From positions 1-64,000 of the forward strand of contig NZ_LNSA01000009.1 of assembly GCF_001468465.1 (NCBI RefSeq): a stretch of DNA of 64,000 nucleotides, read 5' to 3'. Every line of letters begins with the position of its first letter. The stretch's first letter is position 1. The translations under genes were made by a program, and so were the position numbers. The notes beneath the pieces were generated by a model. The model searched no databases, had not been told where the DNA came from, and worked only from the letters and a program-made list of their open reading frames with translations. Positions 37,449-45,430 of this stretch are shown piece by piece. This DNA is from Sphingopyxis sp. H115. GTDB taxonomy: Bacteria > Pseudomonadota > Alphaproteobacteria > Sphingomonadales > Sphingomonadaceae.

Positions 37449-38420
37449 ATGAATCTGCCAGTCATCCTTATCATCGCGGCGGCCTTCCTGGCCTTTGCCC
37501 TCCTCGTCGTCCTGCTTGGCGGCCCTTCGGCCGGCAAGGCAAAGACACGGCGGCTGGCGATGGTCCGCGATCGCCACGCGGCATCGACCGAAGCGGTCGT
37601 CGCGGCGCAGATGCGCAAGACGATCCAGTCGGCCGGCGGCAAGGGCGAAATCGCGCTGACCAGCCTGCTGCCGCGCCGCGAGGAGCTGGAAAAGCGGATA
37701 CGTCGCACCGGCAAGGGCTGGACGCTGACCCAATATATGTTCGCATCGATGGCGCTTTTCGTGGTCGTCACCGGCGGCATGCTGGCGGTCCGCGCGCCGA
37801 TGCTCATGGCGGGTCTCGTCGGGTTGATGCTCAGCCTCGGCCTGCCTTATTTGATCGTCGGTCGCGCGATCAAGAAACGGGTTGCCCAATTCAATACCCG
37901 CTTTCCCGACGCGATCGACCTGCTCGTCCGCGGCCTCAAATCCGGCCTGCCGGTTACCGAGACCTTCCAGGTCGTGAGCCAGGAACTGCCGGGGCCCGTG
38001 GGCGAAGAATTCAAGGGCGTCGTCGAACGCATCCGTATCGGCAACACGATGGAAGCCGCGCTTCAGGAATCGGCAGATATGCTGGGCACTCCCGAATTCC
38101 AGTTCTTCTGCATCACGATCGCGATCCAGCGTGAAACCGGCGGCAATCTTGCCGAAACCTTGGCGAACCTGTCCGACGTGCTCCGCAAGCGCGCGCAAAT
38201 GAAGCTGAAGATCCGCGCCATGTCGTCGGAAGCGAAGGCTTCGGCCTATATCGTCGGCGCGCTGCCCTTTTTCGTTTTCGGCGTCGTCTGGTCGATGAAC
38301 CCCGAATATCTCTCGGGCTTTTTCCATGAACAACGTCTCATCATCGCCGGTGTCGGCGGCCTGATCTGGATGAGCATCGGCGCCGGGATCATGGCCAAGA
38401 TGATCAGCTTCGAAATCTGA
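37449..38420 (+). CDS. tadB: Tad pilus inner-membrane platform protein TadB
   Basis: 323 aa, type II secretion system F-domain protein. Membrane helices at ~4-24, ~95-135 and ~270-310; the GspF core is FNTRFPDAIDLLVRGLKSGLPV ... QRETGGNLAETLANLSDVLRKR. With TadC it forms the inner-membrane base on which the CpaF motor would act. The ribosome site is weak (AAGCGG), unlike the strong ones of the preceding genes. 55 bases separate it from cpaE. Confidence 0.93.
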   Translation: MNLPVILIIAAAFLAFALLVVLLGGPSAGKAKTRRLAMVRDRHAASTEAVVAAQMRKTIQSAGGKGEIALTSLLPRREELEKRIRRTGKGWTLTQYMFASMALFVVVTGGMLAVRAPMLMAGLVGLMLSLGLPYLIVGRAIKKRVAQFNTRFPDAIDLLVRGLKSGLPVTETFQVVSQELPGPVGEEFKGVVERIRIGNTMEAALQESADMLGTPEFQFFCITIAIQRETGGNLAETLANLSDVLRKRAQMKLKIRAMSSEAKASAYIVGALPFFVFGVVWSMNPEYLSGFFHEQRLIIAGVGGLIWMSIGAGIMAKMISFEI

Positions 38421-38433
38421 AGGGGCAAAATCC

Positions 38434-39465
38434 GTGAACAGCAGCCTCCTTCTTTCCTCGGCCTTTACGGGAGCCCAGAGCGGCCCCACGCTGCTCGGCA
38501 TCGACGTCGTATGGGCCGGGACCGCGCTCGCCGCAGTCGGCGTCTTCGCGGTGCTGTTTGCCATCTACAACGCGCTGACCGTCCGCAACCCGATGACCAA
38601 ACGCGTCAAGGCGCTCAACGACCGCCGCGAACAGCTCAAGGCCGGCATCACCGCCTCGACCGCCAAGCGCCGCGCCAAGCTGGTCCGCAAGAACCAGCAT
38701 GCGGACAAGATGCGCAGCGTCCTCGGCAAGCTCCAGGTGCTGCAGGAAGAACAGATCAAGGATGTGCAGCAAAAGCTGGCGCAGGCGGGTATCCGATCGA
38801 AAGACCTGGCCGTCGCGGTTATCTTTGGTCGCATGGTCCTGCCCGTCGTTTTTGGCGGCGTCGCGGCCTTCCTCATCTATTGGGTCGACATGTGGCCGAC
38901 GCTGACTCCGATGAAGCGCTCGGGCTTCACGATGGCGATGCTCGTCCTCGGCTACAAGGCGCCCGACCTGTTCGTCGAGAACAAGCGGTCCAAGCGGACC
39001 GACGCGATCCGCAAGGGCCTTCCCGATGCGCTCGACCTGCTCGTGATCTGCGCCGAGGCCGGCCTGACGGTCGACTCCGCCTTCGCCCGCGTATCGAAGG
39101 AACTCGGCCGCGCCTATCCCGAACTGGGCGAGGAATTCGCGCTGACGTCGATCGAACTGGGCTTCCTGACCGAACGCCGCCAGGCGTTCGAAAATCTGGC
39201 CTATCGCGTGAACCTGGAATCGGTGAAGGGCGTCGTCACGACGATGATCCAGACCGAAAAATACGGGACGCCGCTCGCCTCGGCGCTGCGCGTGCTGTCA
39301 GCCGAATTCCGTAACGAACGCATGATGCGCGCCGAGGAAAAGGCCGCGCGCCTGCCGGCAATCATGACGGTGCCGCTGATCCTGTTCATCCTGCCGGTGC
39401 TGTTCATCGTGATCCTCGGGCCCGCGGCCTGCTCGCTCAAGGACGCGCTCGTCGATACGATGTAA
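38434..39465 (+). CDS. tadC: Tad pilus inner-membrane platform protein TadC
   Basis: 343 aa, second GspF-domain platform protein, with the core RKGLPDALDLLVICAEAGLTV, IELGFLTERRQAFENLAYRV and TEKYGTPLASALRVLS, and a C-terminal membrane helix (LILFILPVLFIVILGPAA). GTG 38434 with AAGGGG upstream is the start, 13 bases after tadB. It is the last gene of the locus here; TadD/TPR, TadE-G pseudopilin and pilin genes do not follow. Confidence 0.93.
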   Translation: MNSSLLLSSAFTGAQSGPTLLGIDVVWAGTALAAVGVFAVLFAIYNALTVRNPMTKRVKALNDRREQLKAGITASTAKRRAKLVRKNQHADKMRSVLGKLQVLQEEQIKDVQQKLAQAGIRSKDLAVAVIFGRMVLPVVFGGVAAFLIYWVDMWPTLTPMKRSGFTMAMLVLGYKAPDLFVENKRSKRTDAIRKGLPDALDLLVICAEAGLTVDSAFARVSKELGRAYPELGEEFALTSIELGFLTERRQAFENLAYRVNLESVKGVVTTMIQTEKYGTPLASALRVLSAEFRNERMMRAEEKAARLPAIMTVPLILFILPVLFIVILGPAACSLKDALVDTM

Positions 39466-39484
39466 TCCGCTTTCGCAAAGTCAG

Positions 39485-39512
39485 AGCGGCACCGGTTCGC
39501 GCCGGTGCCGCT
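39485..39512. terminator. Hairpin between tadC and the FAH-family gene
   Basis: Eleven-bp stem AGCGGCACCGG / CCGGTGCCGCT (39485-39495 and 39502-39512), loop TTCGCG, in the gap between convergent genes. The T-tract is short, so it is a likely but not textbook terminator. Confidence 0.65.
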
Positions 39513-39530
39513 TCCGACGTCGGCGGGAAA

Positions 39531-40532
39531 TCAGCCGACCGTCTGTTCGATCGCCCCGAAGATGCTGTGGTGCCGGTCGTCATCCATCCAGATCCGGACG
39601 GTGTCGCCCTTTTTCATGAAGGGCGTTTTCGCCTCGCCGTGCTCGATCGTCTCTATCGTCCGCACTTCGGCCAAGCAGGAATAGCCGACCCCGCCCGCGG
39701 CAACGGGCTTGCCCGGGCCGCCGTCGGGGCCGCGGTTGGAAACCGTCCCTGACCCAATGATCGTCCCCGCGCCCAAGTCGCGCGTTTTCGCAGCATGGGC
39801 GATCAACGCGCCGAAATCGAACGTCATGTCGACGCCCGCATCGGCGCGACCGAGCGGCTCGCCATTCAGGTCGACCGACAGGATGCCATGGAGCTTGCCG
39901 TCCTTCCAGCGCTCGCCGAGCGCCTCGGGCGTCACGAATACCGGCGACATCGCACTCGACGGCTTCGACTGGAAAAAGCCAAACCCCTTGGCGAGTTCGG
40001 CGGGGATCAGCCCGCGCAGCGATACGTCGTTGGTGAGGCCGACAAGGAGGATTTTCTCCCGCGCCGCGACGGGATCGATCCCCGCCGGCACGTCGCCCGT
40101 CACAACGACCACCTCCGCCTCCATGTCGCAGCCCCACGCGGGGTCGCCGAGCGGAATCGGATCGCGTGGGCTCAGAAACTGGTCGCTGCCGCCCTGATAC
40201 ATCAGCGGGTCGTGCCAGAAACTTTCGGGCATCTCGGCCCCGCGCGCCTGCCGCACCAGCGCGACATGGTTCACATAGGCGCTGCCGTCGGCCCATTGAT
40301 AGGCGCGCGGCAATGGCGATGCCGCGTCGCGTTCGTGAAAACGCTCTTTCGGGATCGCATCATGGTTGAGGTCTTCGGCCAGCGCCGCAAGGCGCGGCGC
40401 GGCATAGGCCCAATTGTCGAGCGCGGCCTGCAGTGTCGGCACGATCTGGCCTGCATCGGCGTACCAGGCAAGGTCGTCCGAAACGACGACGAGACGGCCG
40501 TCGCGACCCTTTTTGAGCGAAGCTAGTTTCAC
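39531..40532 (-). CDS. Fumarylacetoacetate hydrolase family protein
   Basis: 333 aa. The C-terminal two thirds are an FAH domain: DPAWGCDMEAEVVVVTGDVP, LLVGLTNDVSLR, FGFFQSKPSSAMSPVFVTP and a final ADAGVDMTFDF-to-GAGTIIGSGTVSN region, with acidic metal ligands. N-terminal ~70 residues are the family extension (MKLASLKKGRDGRLVVVS). Such enzymes hydrolyse fumarylacetoacetate or cleave related 1,3-diketo acids. No homogentisate dioxygenase or maleylacetoacetate isomerase is next to it, so tyrosine degradation is only a possibility. Confidence 0.9.
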   Translation of the reverse strand: MKLASLKKGRDGRLVVVSDDLAWYADAGQIVPTLQAALDNWAYAAPRLAALAEDLNHDAIPKERFHERDAASPLPRAYQWADGSAYVNHVALVRQARGAEMPESFWHDPLMYQGGSDQFLSPRDPIPLGDPAWGCDMEAEVVVVTGDVPAGIDPVAAREKILLVGLTNDVSLRGLIPAELAKGFGFFQSKPSSAMSPVFVTPEALGERWKDGKLHGILSVDLNGEPLGRADAGVDMTFDFGALIAHAAKTRDLGAGTIIGSGTVSNRGPDGGPGKPVAAGGVGYSCLAEVRTIETIEHGEAKTPFMKKGDTVRIWMDDDRHHSIFGAIEQTVG

Positions 40533-40589
40533 GAATTTTCCTTTGCATGCCGACGCGGCCGAACCGCCATCGCATCAAAGGAGCGAAGT

Positions 40590-41003
40590 TCAGCGCGACG
40601 TCGTGATCGATGCGAAACAGGTAAAGCCGCTCTGGCCTGCCTGCAAGCGCCGGATATATTGAAGATAGGCCTGCGACTGGTTGTACGTTGCGCCGGGCAG
40701 CGTCTGGCCGCGAAACGCCCGCTTCACTTCTTCGCCGGTAAAGGGGCGCGGTGCCCCCGGAAAAGCGCCCTTCGTGCCGGCGGGGACCAGCTTGCCCTGG
40801 GGGTCGATGAACTTGCCCGCCGCGGTCGGCGCGGGAACCGGAATCTGGCAATTCATCACCGATACCGCCGTCTGCGCGAAAGCGGGGCGGATCGTCAGCG
40901 CCGCCGACACGCCGACCGCGCCGAGCGCGAGCATCTTGCGCCGCGAGGGGATGGCTTCTTCCGTTTCCGCCGCCTGACCGGCGGGAATTTCGCTCTTTTC
41001 CAT
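40590..41003 (-). CDS. Small protein with Tat-type signal, function unknown
   Basis: 137 aa. Residues ~20-47 have a twin-arginine leader, SRRKMLALGAVGVSAALTI, ending near RPAFAQT, so the mature ~90-residue protein is probably exported folded by the TatABC system encoded at 20953-22393. The mature part has two cysteines (MNCQ and FTCF) and a Pro/Gly-rich stretch, then a helical end (NQSQAYLQYIRRLQAGQ). No family recognised. I start at ATG 41003; an earlier in-frame start would put an unlikely extension before the leader. Confidence 0.75.
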   Translation of the reverse strand: MEKSEIPAGQAAETEEAIPSRRKMLALGAVGVSAALTIRPAFAQTAVSVMNCQIPVPAPTAAGKFIDPQGKLVPAGTKGAFPGAPRPFTGEEVKRAFRGQTLPGATYNQSQAYLQYIRRLQAGQSGFTCFASITTSR

Positions 41004-41152
41004 CGGACGCGCATAACCCAATGGACCGCCAAGGAAAAGCAAAAGACCGATCCCTCTTCGCCGCTTCCCGCTTTGGGACATTCGCCGTCCAGAGGTTAAT
41101 CACCGTAAACAGCCTTGCGAATCCAGTCCGCTTCGTGCGACGCATCCCCGCG

Positions 41153-42382
41153 ATGTTCGACCGCCTTTCCAGCCTCGTTATCGCGCTGACGCTGGTCGCC
41201 ATCGCGGCGATCTTCGCAACATTGACGGGCGGCGATCCGCTGTCGATCGCGATCATGGCACTGACGGGCTTCATCGCCGCCGCGACCGTTTACAGCGCGC
41301 TTCCGGCTGCGCTTCCCGACGCGCCGCCGACCAGCGCCGCGCCGTCTGCGGTTCCAGCCACGATTTCGCTGCTGCGCCATCCCGATTTCGCGCATTGGGT
41401 CGATCAGGAAAAGGAGCCGCTGCTCGGCATCGCCGACAATATCGTCACCATCGCCAACGACGCGGCGATCCGGCTGCTCGGCCGGCACATCGTCGGTGCC
41501 GACGTCCGCACCGCGATCCGGCACCCCGCCGCGACCGACTGGCTGTCGCGCATCGATGACGGCACGCCGCTCGAAATGGTGAACCTGATCGACTTCCCGC
41601 GCCCCGGCGCGCGCTGGACGATGCGGATAGCCGCCCTGTCGGGCCGCGAATATATCATCTTCCTGTCAGACCGCTCAGCGATCGACGCGGCCGACCGGAT
41701 GCGATCCGATTTCGTTGCCAACGCCAGCCACGAACTGCGCACGCCGCTCGCCGCGATCCTCGGCTATGTCGAAACGCTGCAGGACATGAATGGCGAGACC
41801 GATACGGCGACGCGCAGCCGGTTTCTTTCGATCATTTCCCGCGAGGCGGGACGGATGCAACAATTGGTGATCGACCTCCTCTCGATCTCGCGGGTCGAAG
41901 CCGACCGCTTTCGCCGCCCCACCACCCCGGTCGATCTCGCGGCCATCGTCGGGACCAGCATTGCCCAGCTTCGCGACAGCGAACAGGTGCGCGCGAAAGA
42001 TATCGTCGCCAGGCTGGGCGAGGAGCCGATGCCGATGCTGGGCGACGGGGCGCAATTGGGACAGCTTGCGCACAATATCATCTCGAACGCGATGAAATAC
42101 GGGCATGCGGGCACACCGGTGACGGTCGAATTGACGCGCGAGGGGCGCTGGGTCCGGCTGGCGGTCAGCGACGAAGGCGACGGCATCGCCCCCGACCACC
42201 TGCCGCGCCTCACCGAACGTTTCTATCGCGTCGACGAGGCGCGCAGCCGCTCGGTCGGCGGCACCGGCCTAGGCCTCGCGATCGTCAAGCACATCAGCGA
42301 GCGCCACCAGGGGCAGCTCGATATCGAGAGCGAACTTGGCAAGGGCACGCGCGTGTCGGTGACCTTCCCGCTCGCTACCTAG
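41153..42382 (+). CDS. PhoR-like sensor histidine kinase
   Basis: About 409 aa. Two N-terminal membrane helices (LVIALTLVAIAAIFATL and IAIMALTGFIAAATVYSAL), a PAS-like region (~80-170), HisKA with intact His193 in VANASHELRTPLAAIL, and HATPase with N-box HNIISNAMKYG, G1 DEGDGIAPDH and G2 GGTGLGLAIVKHIS. The arrangement is that of PhoR, the phosphate-limitation sensor. No response regulator (phoB) or pst gene lies next to it. ATG 41153 is chosen because it begins just before the first membrane helix; no good ribosome site marks the start. It ends head-on with the aminotransferase gene, the stop codons overlapping. Confidence 0.85.
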   Translation: MFDRLSSLVIALTLVAIAAIFATLTGGDPLSIAIMALTGFIAAATVYSALPAALPDAPPTSAAPSAVPATISLLRHPDFAHWVDQEKEPLLGIADNIVTIANDAAIRLLGRHIVGADVRTAIRHPAATDWLSRIDDGTPLEMVNLIDFPRPGARWTMRIAALSGREYIIFLSDRSAIDAADRMRSDFVANASHELRTPLAAILGYVETLQDMNGETDTATRSRFLSIISREAGRMQQLVIDLLSISRVEADRFRRPTTPVDLAAIVGTSIAQLRDSEQVRAKDIVARLGEEPMPMLGDGAQLGQLAHNIISNAMKYGHAGTPVTVELTREGRWVRLAVSDEGDGIAPDHLPRLTERFYRVDEARSRSVGGTGLGLAIVKHISERHQGQLDIESELGKGTRVSVTFPLAT

Positions 42383-43695
42383 TCGATCGCGGCCAGCAAA
42401 TCGGCCATCCGTCCGAACATTTCGTCGATCTGAGGCTTTTCAACGATCAGCGGAGGCGACAATGCGATGATGTCGCCGGTCGCGCGCACCAGCAGGCCGT
42501 TGTCGAAACAGGCGTGGAACAATTCCATTGCCCGCGCCGTTGGCGCGCCCGGTCGCGGTTCGAGCTCTATGCCCGCGACCAGCCCGATGGTGCGGATATC
42601 GATGACATGGCGCCGCCCTTTCAGCGCGTGCGCGGCCTCCTCCCAATAGGCCGCAAGCTCGCCCGCGCGATCGAACAGGCCGTCGCGGGCATAAAGGTCC
42701 AGCGTCGCGAGCCCGGCCGCGCTGGCGAGCGGGTGTCCCGAATAGGTGTAGCCGTGAAACAGCTCGATCCCGCCGACGACGCTGTCCAACACCGCATCAT
42801 GCAATTCGCGCTTCACCGCGACCGCACCCATCGGCACCGCGGCGTTGGTCAAGCCCTTCGCCATGGTGATGATGTCGGGCGTCACCCCCCATGCCTCGGA
42901 CGCCGTCGCGGCGCCGACGCGGCCGAATGCGGTAATCACCTCGTCGAAAATCAGGATGATGCCGTGCCGGTCGCAAATCTCGCGAAGCCGCTGCAGATAG
43001 CCGACCGGCGGGATCAGCACGCCGGTCGATCCCGCCATCGGCTCGACGATCACCGCCGCGATCGTCTCGGCGCCGTGCAGGTCGACGAGGCGCTGGAGGT
43101 CGTCGGCAAGCTCGGCGCCATGCTGCGGAAATCCGCGCGTAAAGGCGTTGCGCCCGATATCGTGCGTGTGGCGAAGATGGTCGACCCCGGGAAGCCCCCC
43201 GCCAAACGCCCGGCGGTTGTTGACGAGCCCGCCAACGCTGATGCCGCCAAAGCCCGTCCCGTGATATCCACGCTCGCGGCCGATCAAGCGGGTGCGCGTA
43301 CCCTCTCCCTTCGCGCGCTGGATATTGAGCGCGATTTTCAGCGCCGTATCGACCGATTCCGACCCGCTGTTCGTGAAGAATATCCGGTCGAGCCCTTCGG
43401 GCATCAGTGCCGCGATCCGCCGCGCCAGTTCGAACGGCAACGGATGCCCGAGCTGGAAGGTCGGCGCGAAGTCGAGCGTCGCCGCGGCCTGCGCGATCGC
43501 CTCGGTGATTTCGGGCCGGCAATGCCCGGCATTGCTGCACCAGAGGCCCGACGTGCCGTCGAGTATCGCACGCCCGTCGCTGCTCCGGTAGAACATACCG
43601 CTAGCCGAGACGAGCTGGCGCGGGTTCTCCTTGTACGACCGGTTCGCCGTGAACGGCATCCAGAAGCTTGCCAGCTGGTCGTTGTCACCTCTCAT
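42379..43695 (-). CDS. Class III aminotransferase, beta-alanine:pyruvate type
   Basis: 438-aa PLP enzyme from ATG 43695. SFWMPFTANRSYKENPRQL and the following GLWCSNAGHCRPEI are the pattern of beta-alanine:pyruvate (omega-amino acid) transaminases. The PLP lysine is in TMAKGLTNAAVP, preceded by the aspartate in LIFDEVITAFGR. TYSGHPLASAAGLA is also conserved. It can transaminate beta-alanine, GABA or similar omega-amines. It borders the polyamine island, where such products would arise, which supports but does not prove a shared role. An upstream intergenic repeat (43716-43824) lies before its start. Confidence 0.9.
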   Translation of the reverse strand: MRGDNDQLASFWMPFTANRSYKENPRQLVSASGMFYRSSDGRAILDGTSGLWCSNAGHCRPEITEAIAQAAATLDFAPTFQLGHPLPFELARRIAALMPEGLDRIFFTNSGSESVDTALKIALNIQRAKGEGTRTRLIGRERGYHGTGFGGISVGGLVNNRRAFGGGLPGVDHLRHTHDIGRNAFTRGFPQHGAELADDLQRLVDLHGAETIAAVIVEPMAGSTGVLIPPVGYLQRLREICDRHGIILIFDEVITAFGRVGAATASEAWGVTPDIITMAKGLTNAAVPMGAVAVKRELHDAVLDSVVGGIELFHGYTYSGHPLASAAGLATLDLYARDGLFDRAGELAAYWEEAAHALKGRRHVIDIRTIGLVAGIELEPRPGAPTARAMELFHACFDNGLLVRATGDIIALSPPLIVEKPQIDEMFGRMADLLAAID

Positions 43696-43715
43696 TGCAG
43701 CGTGTCTCCCGATAT

Positions 43716-43824
43716 CGTCATTGCGAAGTCCCCACCGGGCCCCGGGGACAAACCCGTCGCCGCTCGCCGGCCTTGGACATAGCCGCGGGCCCAAGATTGC
43801 TTCGCTTCGCCCGCAAAGACAACG
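43716..43824. repeat. Imperfect palindromic intergenic repeat, CGTCATTGCGA type
   Basis: Arms CGTCATTGCGAAG (43716-43728) and CTTCGCCCGCAAAGACAACG (43805-43824) face each other across a GC-rich centre with CCCGGGGAC and GATTGCTTCGC. It resembles the CGTCATTGCGAG-type dispersed palindromes of alphaproteobacteria. The region between the aminotransferase start and the glutamine-synthetase-like gene (43696-43963) holds no other feature that I recognise. Confidence 0.6.
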
Positions 43825-43963
43825 CGCTTTTGCGCCGGCAAAGAAATGGGCATCAATATATGCCGGAAATGGCTGAATAGCGTCCCCCTCTGGCGCTTCG
43901 CCAAAGCTTGCGATACGCTGGCCCCTTCACAACGGGTCGACTCCTCGGCCCAATCGGGGGCGC

Positions 43964-45310
43964 ATGTCAGTCAATCTGGAACAATGGATCAGCGACCATA
44001 ATATCGACGAAGTCGAATGTATCGTCCCCGACATCAACGGGGTGCAGCGCGGAAAGGTGCTGCCCGCCAAGAAGTTCCTGTCATCGGTGAAGGACAAGTC
44101 GCTGCGCATCCCGGGAAGCGTCTTCATCTGCACGATCGACGGCCATTATCCGGAGGATATTGACGATATCTGGGACAAGGACCCCGACAAATATCTGATC
44201 GCCGATCCCGACACGATCTGCGTCGCGCCCGGTTTCACCTCGCCGACCGCCTTTGTGATCGCAGACGCCTTCAACGGCGACGGCAGCGAGGTCGACATCG
44301 CGCCGCGCACGATCCTGAAGAAAGTGCTCGGCCTCTACGCCGAAAAGGGCTGGAAACCGATCATCGCGCCCGAAGTCGAATTCTATCTCGTCTCGCAGAA
44401 CGCCGACCCCGATTTCCCGCTCACCCCGCCCATCGGCCAGTCGGGGCGCAGCGAAAGCGCGAGCCAGCCCTATGGGCTGGAGGCGATGAACGAATATGAG
44501 GATATCATCGATCATATCTACGACGATTGCGAGCTGATGGGCCTCGATATCGACACGATGATCCACGAAATGGGCGCCGCGCAGCTCGAAGTGAATTTCG
44601 AACATGGCGATCCGCTGCGCCTCGCCGACGAGGTGTTCCTGTTCAAGCGCGTGGTGCGCAATGTCGCCAAACAGCACAGCGTCTACGCCACCTTCATGGC
44701 GAACCCGATGGCGGGCCAGCCGGGCAGCGCGATGCACATCCACCAGTCGGTGGTCGATGCCGCGACCGGCAAGAACCTGTTTTCGACCGCCAACGGCCGG
44801 GATAGCGCGATGTTCCGCAGCTATATCGCGGGCCTCGTCCGCTACATGCCGCAAATCTCGCCCTTGTGGGCGCCCAATGTGAACAGCTTCCGCCGCATGC
44901 GTCCCGACAGTGCGGCGCCGATCAACGTCCAGTGGGGCGAAGACAACCGGTCGTGCGGGTTCCGCGTGCCGATTTCGGACAAGAACAATCGCCGCGTTGA
45001 AAACCGCCTGCCCGGCGCCGACAGCAACCCCTATCTCGCGATCGCCGCCTCGCTCGTCTGCGGCTATATCGGCATGGTCGATCGCATGGTGCCGGCCAAG
45101 CCGATCACCGGCAGCGCCTATAATCGCGCACGCACCTTGCCGCGCACCTTGGAGGCCGCGCTCGACCGCTTCGCCTCGTGCAAGAAAGTGCGCAACCTGC
45201 TCGGCGACGATTTCTTCGAAATTTTTTTCGCGGTGAAGGACTATGAGCTCTTCAACTATCAGTCGGTGGTGTCGAGCTGGGAACGCGAACATCTGCTGAT
45301 GCGCGTCTGA
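43964..45310 (+). CDS. Glutamine synthetase family protein, gamma-glutamylpolyamine synthetase type
   Basis: 448 aa. The glutamine synthetase fold is complete: PEVEFYL (metal glutamates), GAAQLEVNF, the catalytic GSAMHIHQSV, NSFRRMRPDSAAP with an arginine that binds ATP, and ENRLPGADSNPYLAIAA. Proteins of this subtype (PuuA-like) ligate glutamate to putrescine or other amines with ATP rather than to ammonia. This is inferred from length and from the neighbours puuB, potFHIG and puuD, not from a test of substrate residues. It is the first of two such genes, 120 bases before puuB. Confidence 0.86.
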   Translation: MSVNLEQWISDHNIDEVECIVPDINGVQRGKVLPAKKFLSSVKDKSLRIPGSVFICTIDGHYPEDIDDIWDKDPDKYLIADPDTICVAPGFTSPTAFVIADAFNGDGSEVDIAPRTILKKVLGLYAEKGWKPIIAPEVEFYLVSQNADPDFPLTPPIGQSGRSESASQPYGLEAMNEYEDIIDHIYDDCELMGLDIDTMIHEMGAAQLEVNFEHGDPLRLADEVFLFKRVVRNVAKQHSVYATFMANPMAGQPGSAMHIHQSVVDAATGKNLFSTANGRDSAMFRSYIAGLVRYMPQISPLWAPNVNSFRRMRPDSAAPINVQWGEDNRSCGFRVPISDKNNRRVENRLPGADSNPYLAIAASLVCGYIGMVDRMVPAKPITGSAYNRARTLPRTLEAALDRFASCKKVRNLLGDDFFEIFFAVKDYELFNYQSVVSSWEREHLLMRV

Positions 45311-45340
45311 CCCGCAGATGATCCTCCGCGCTCTTCTTCC

Positions 45341-45409
45341 GTTTGCGTCGAGCGAAGTCAAGACGCCGTGCAGGCATGAGCGGCGTTTCGACTTTGCTCG
45401 ATACGAACG
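45341..45409. repeat. Inverted repeat pair downstream of the glutamine-synthetase-like gene
   Basis: GCGTCGAGCGAAGTCAAGACGC (45345-45366) and GCGTTTCGACTTTGCTCGATAC (45383-45404) face each other, each itself partly palindromic. They belong to the same family as the element at 15269-15294 and separate the glutamine-synthetase-like gene from puuB. They could act as a terminator or processing site. Confidence 0.6.
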
Positions 45410-45430
45410 GGATCGGAAGTCGGTGACCGA

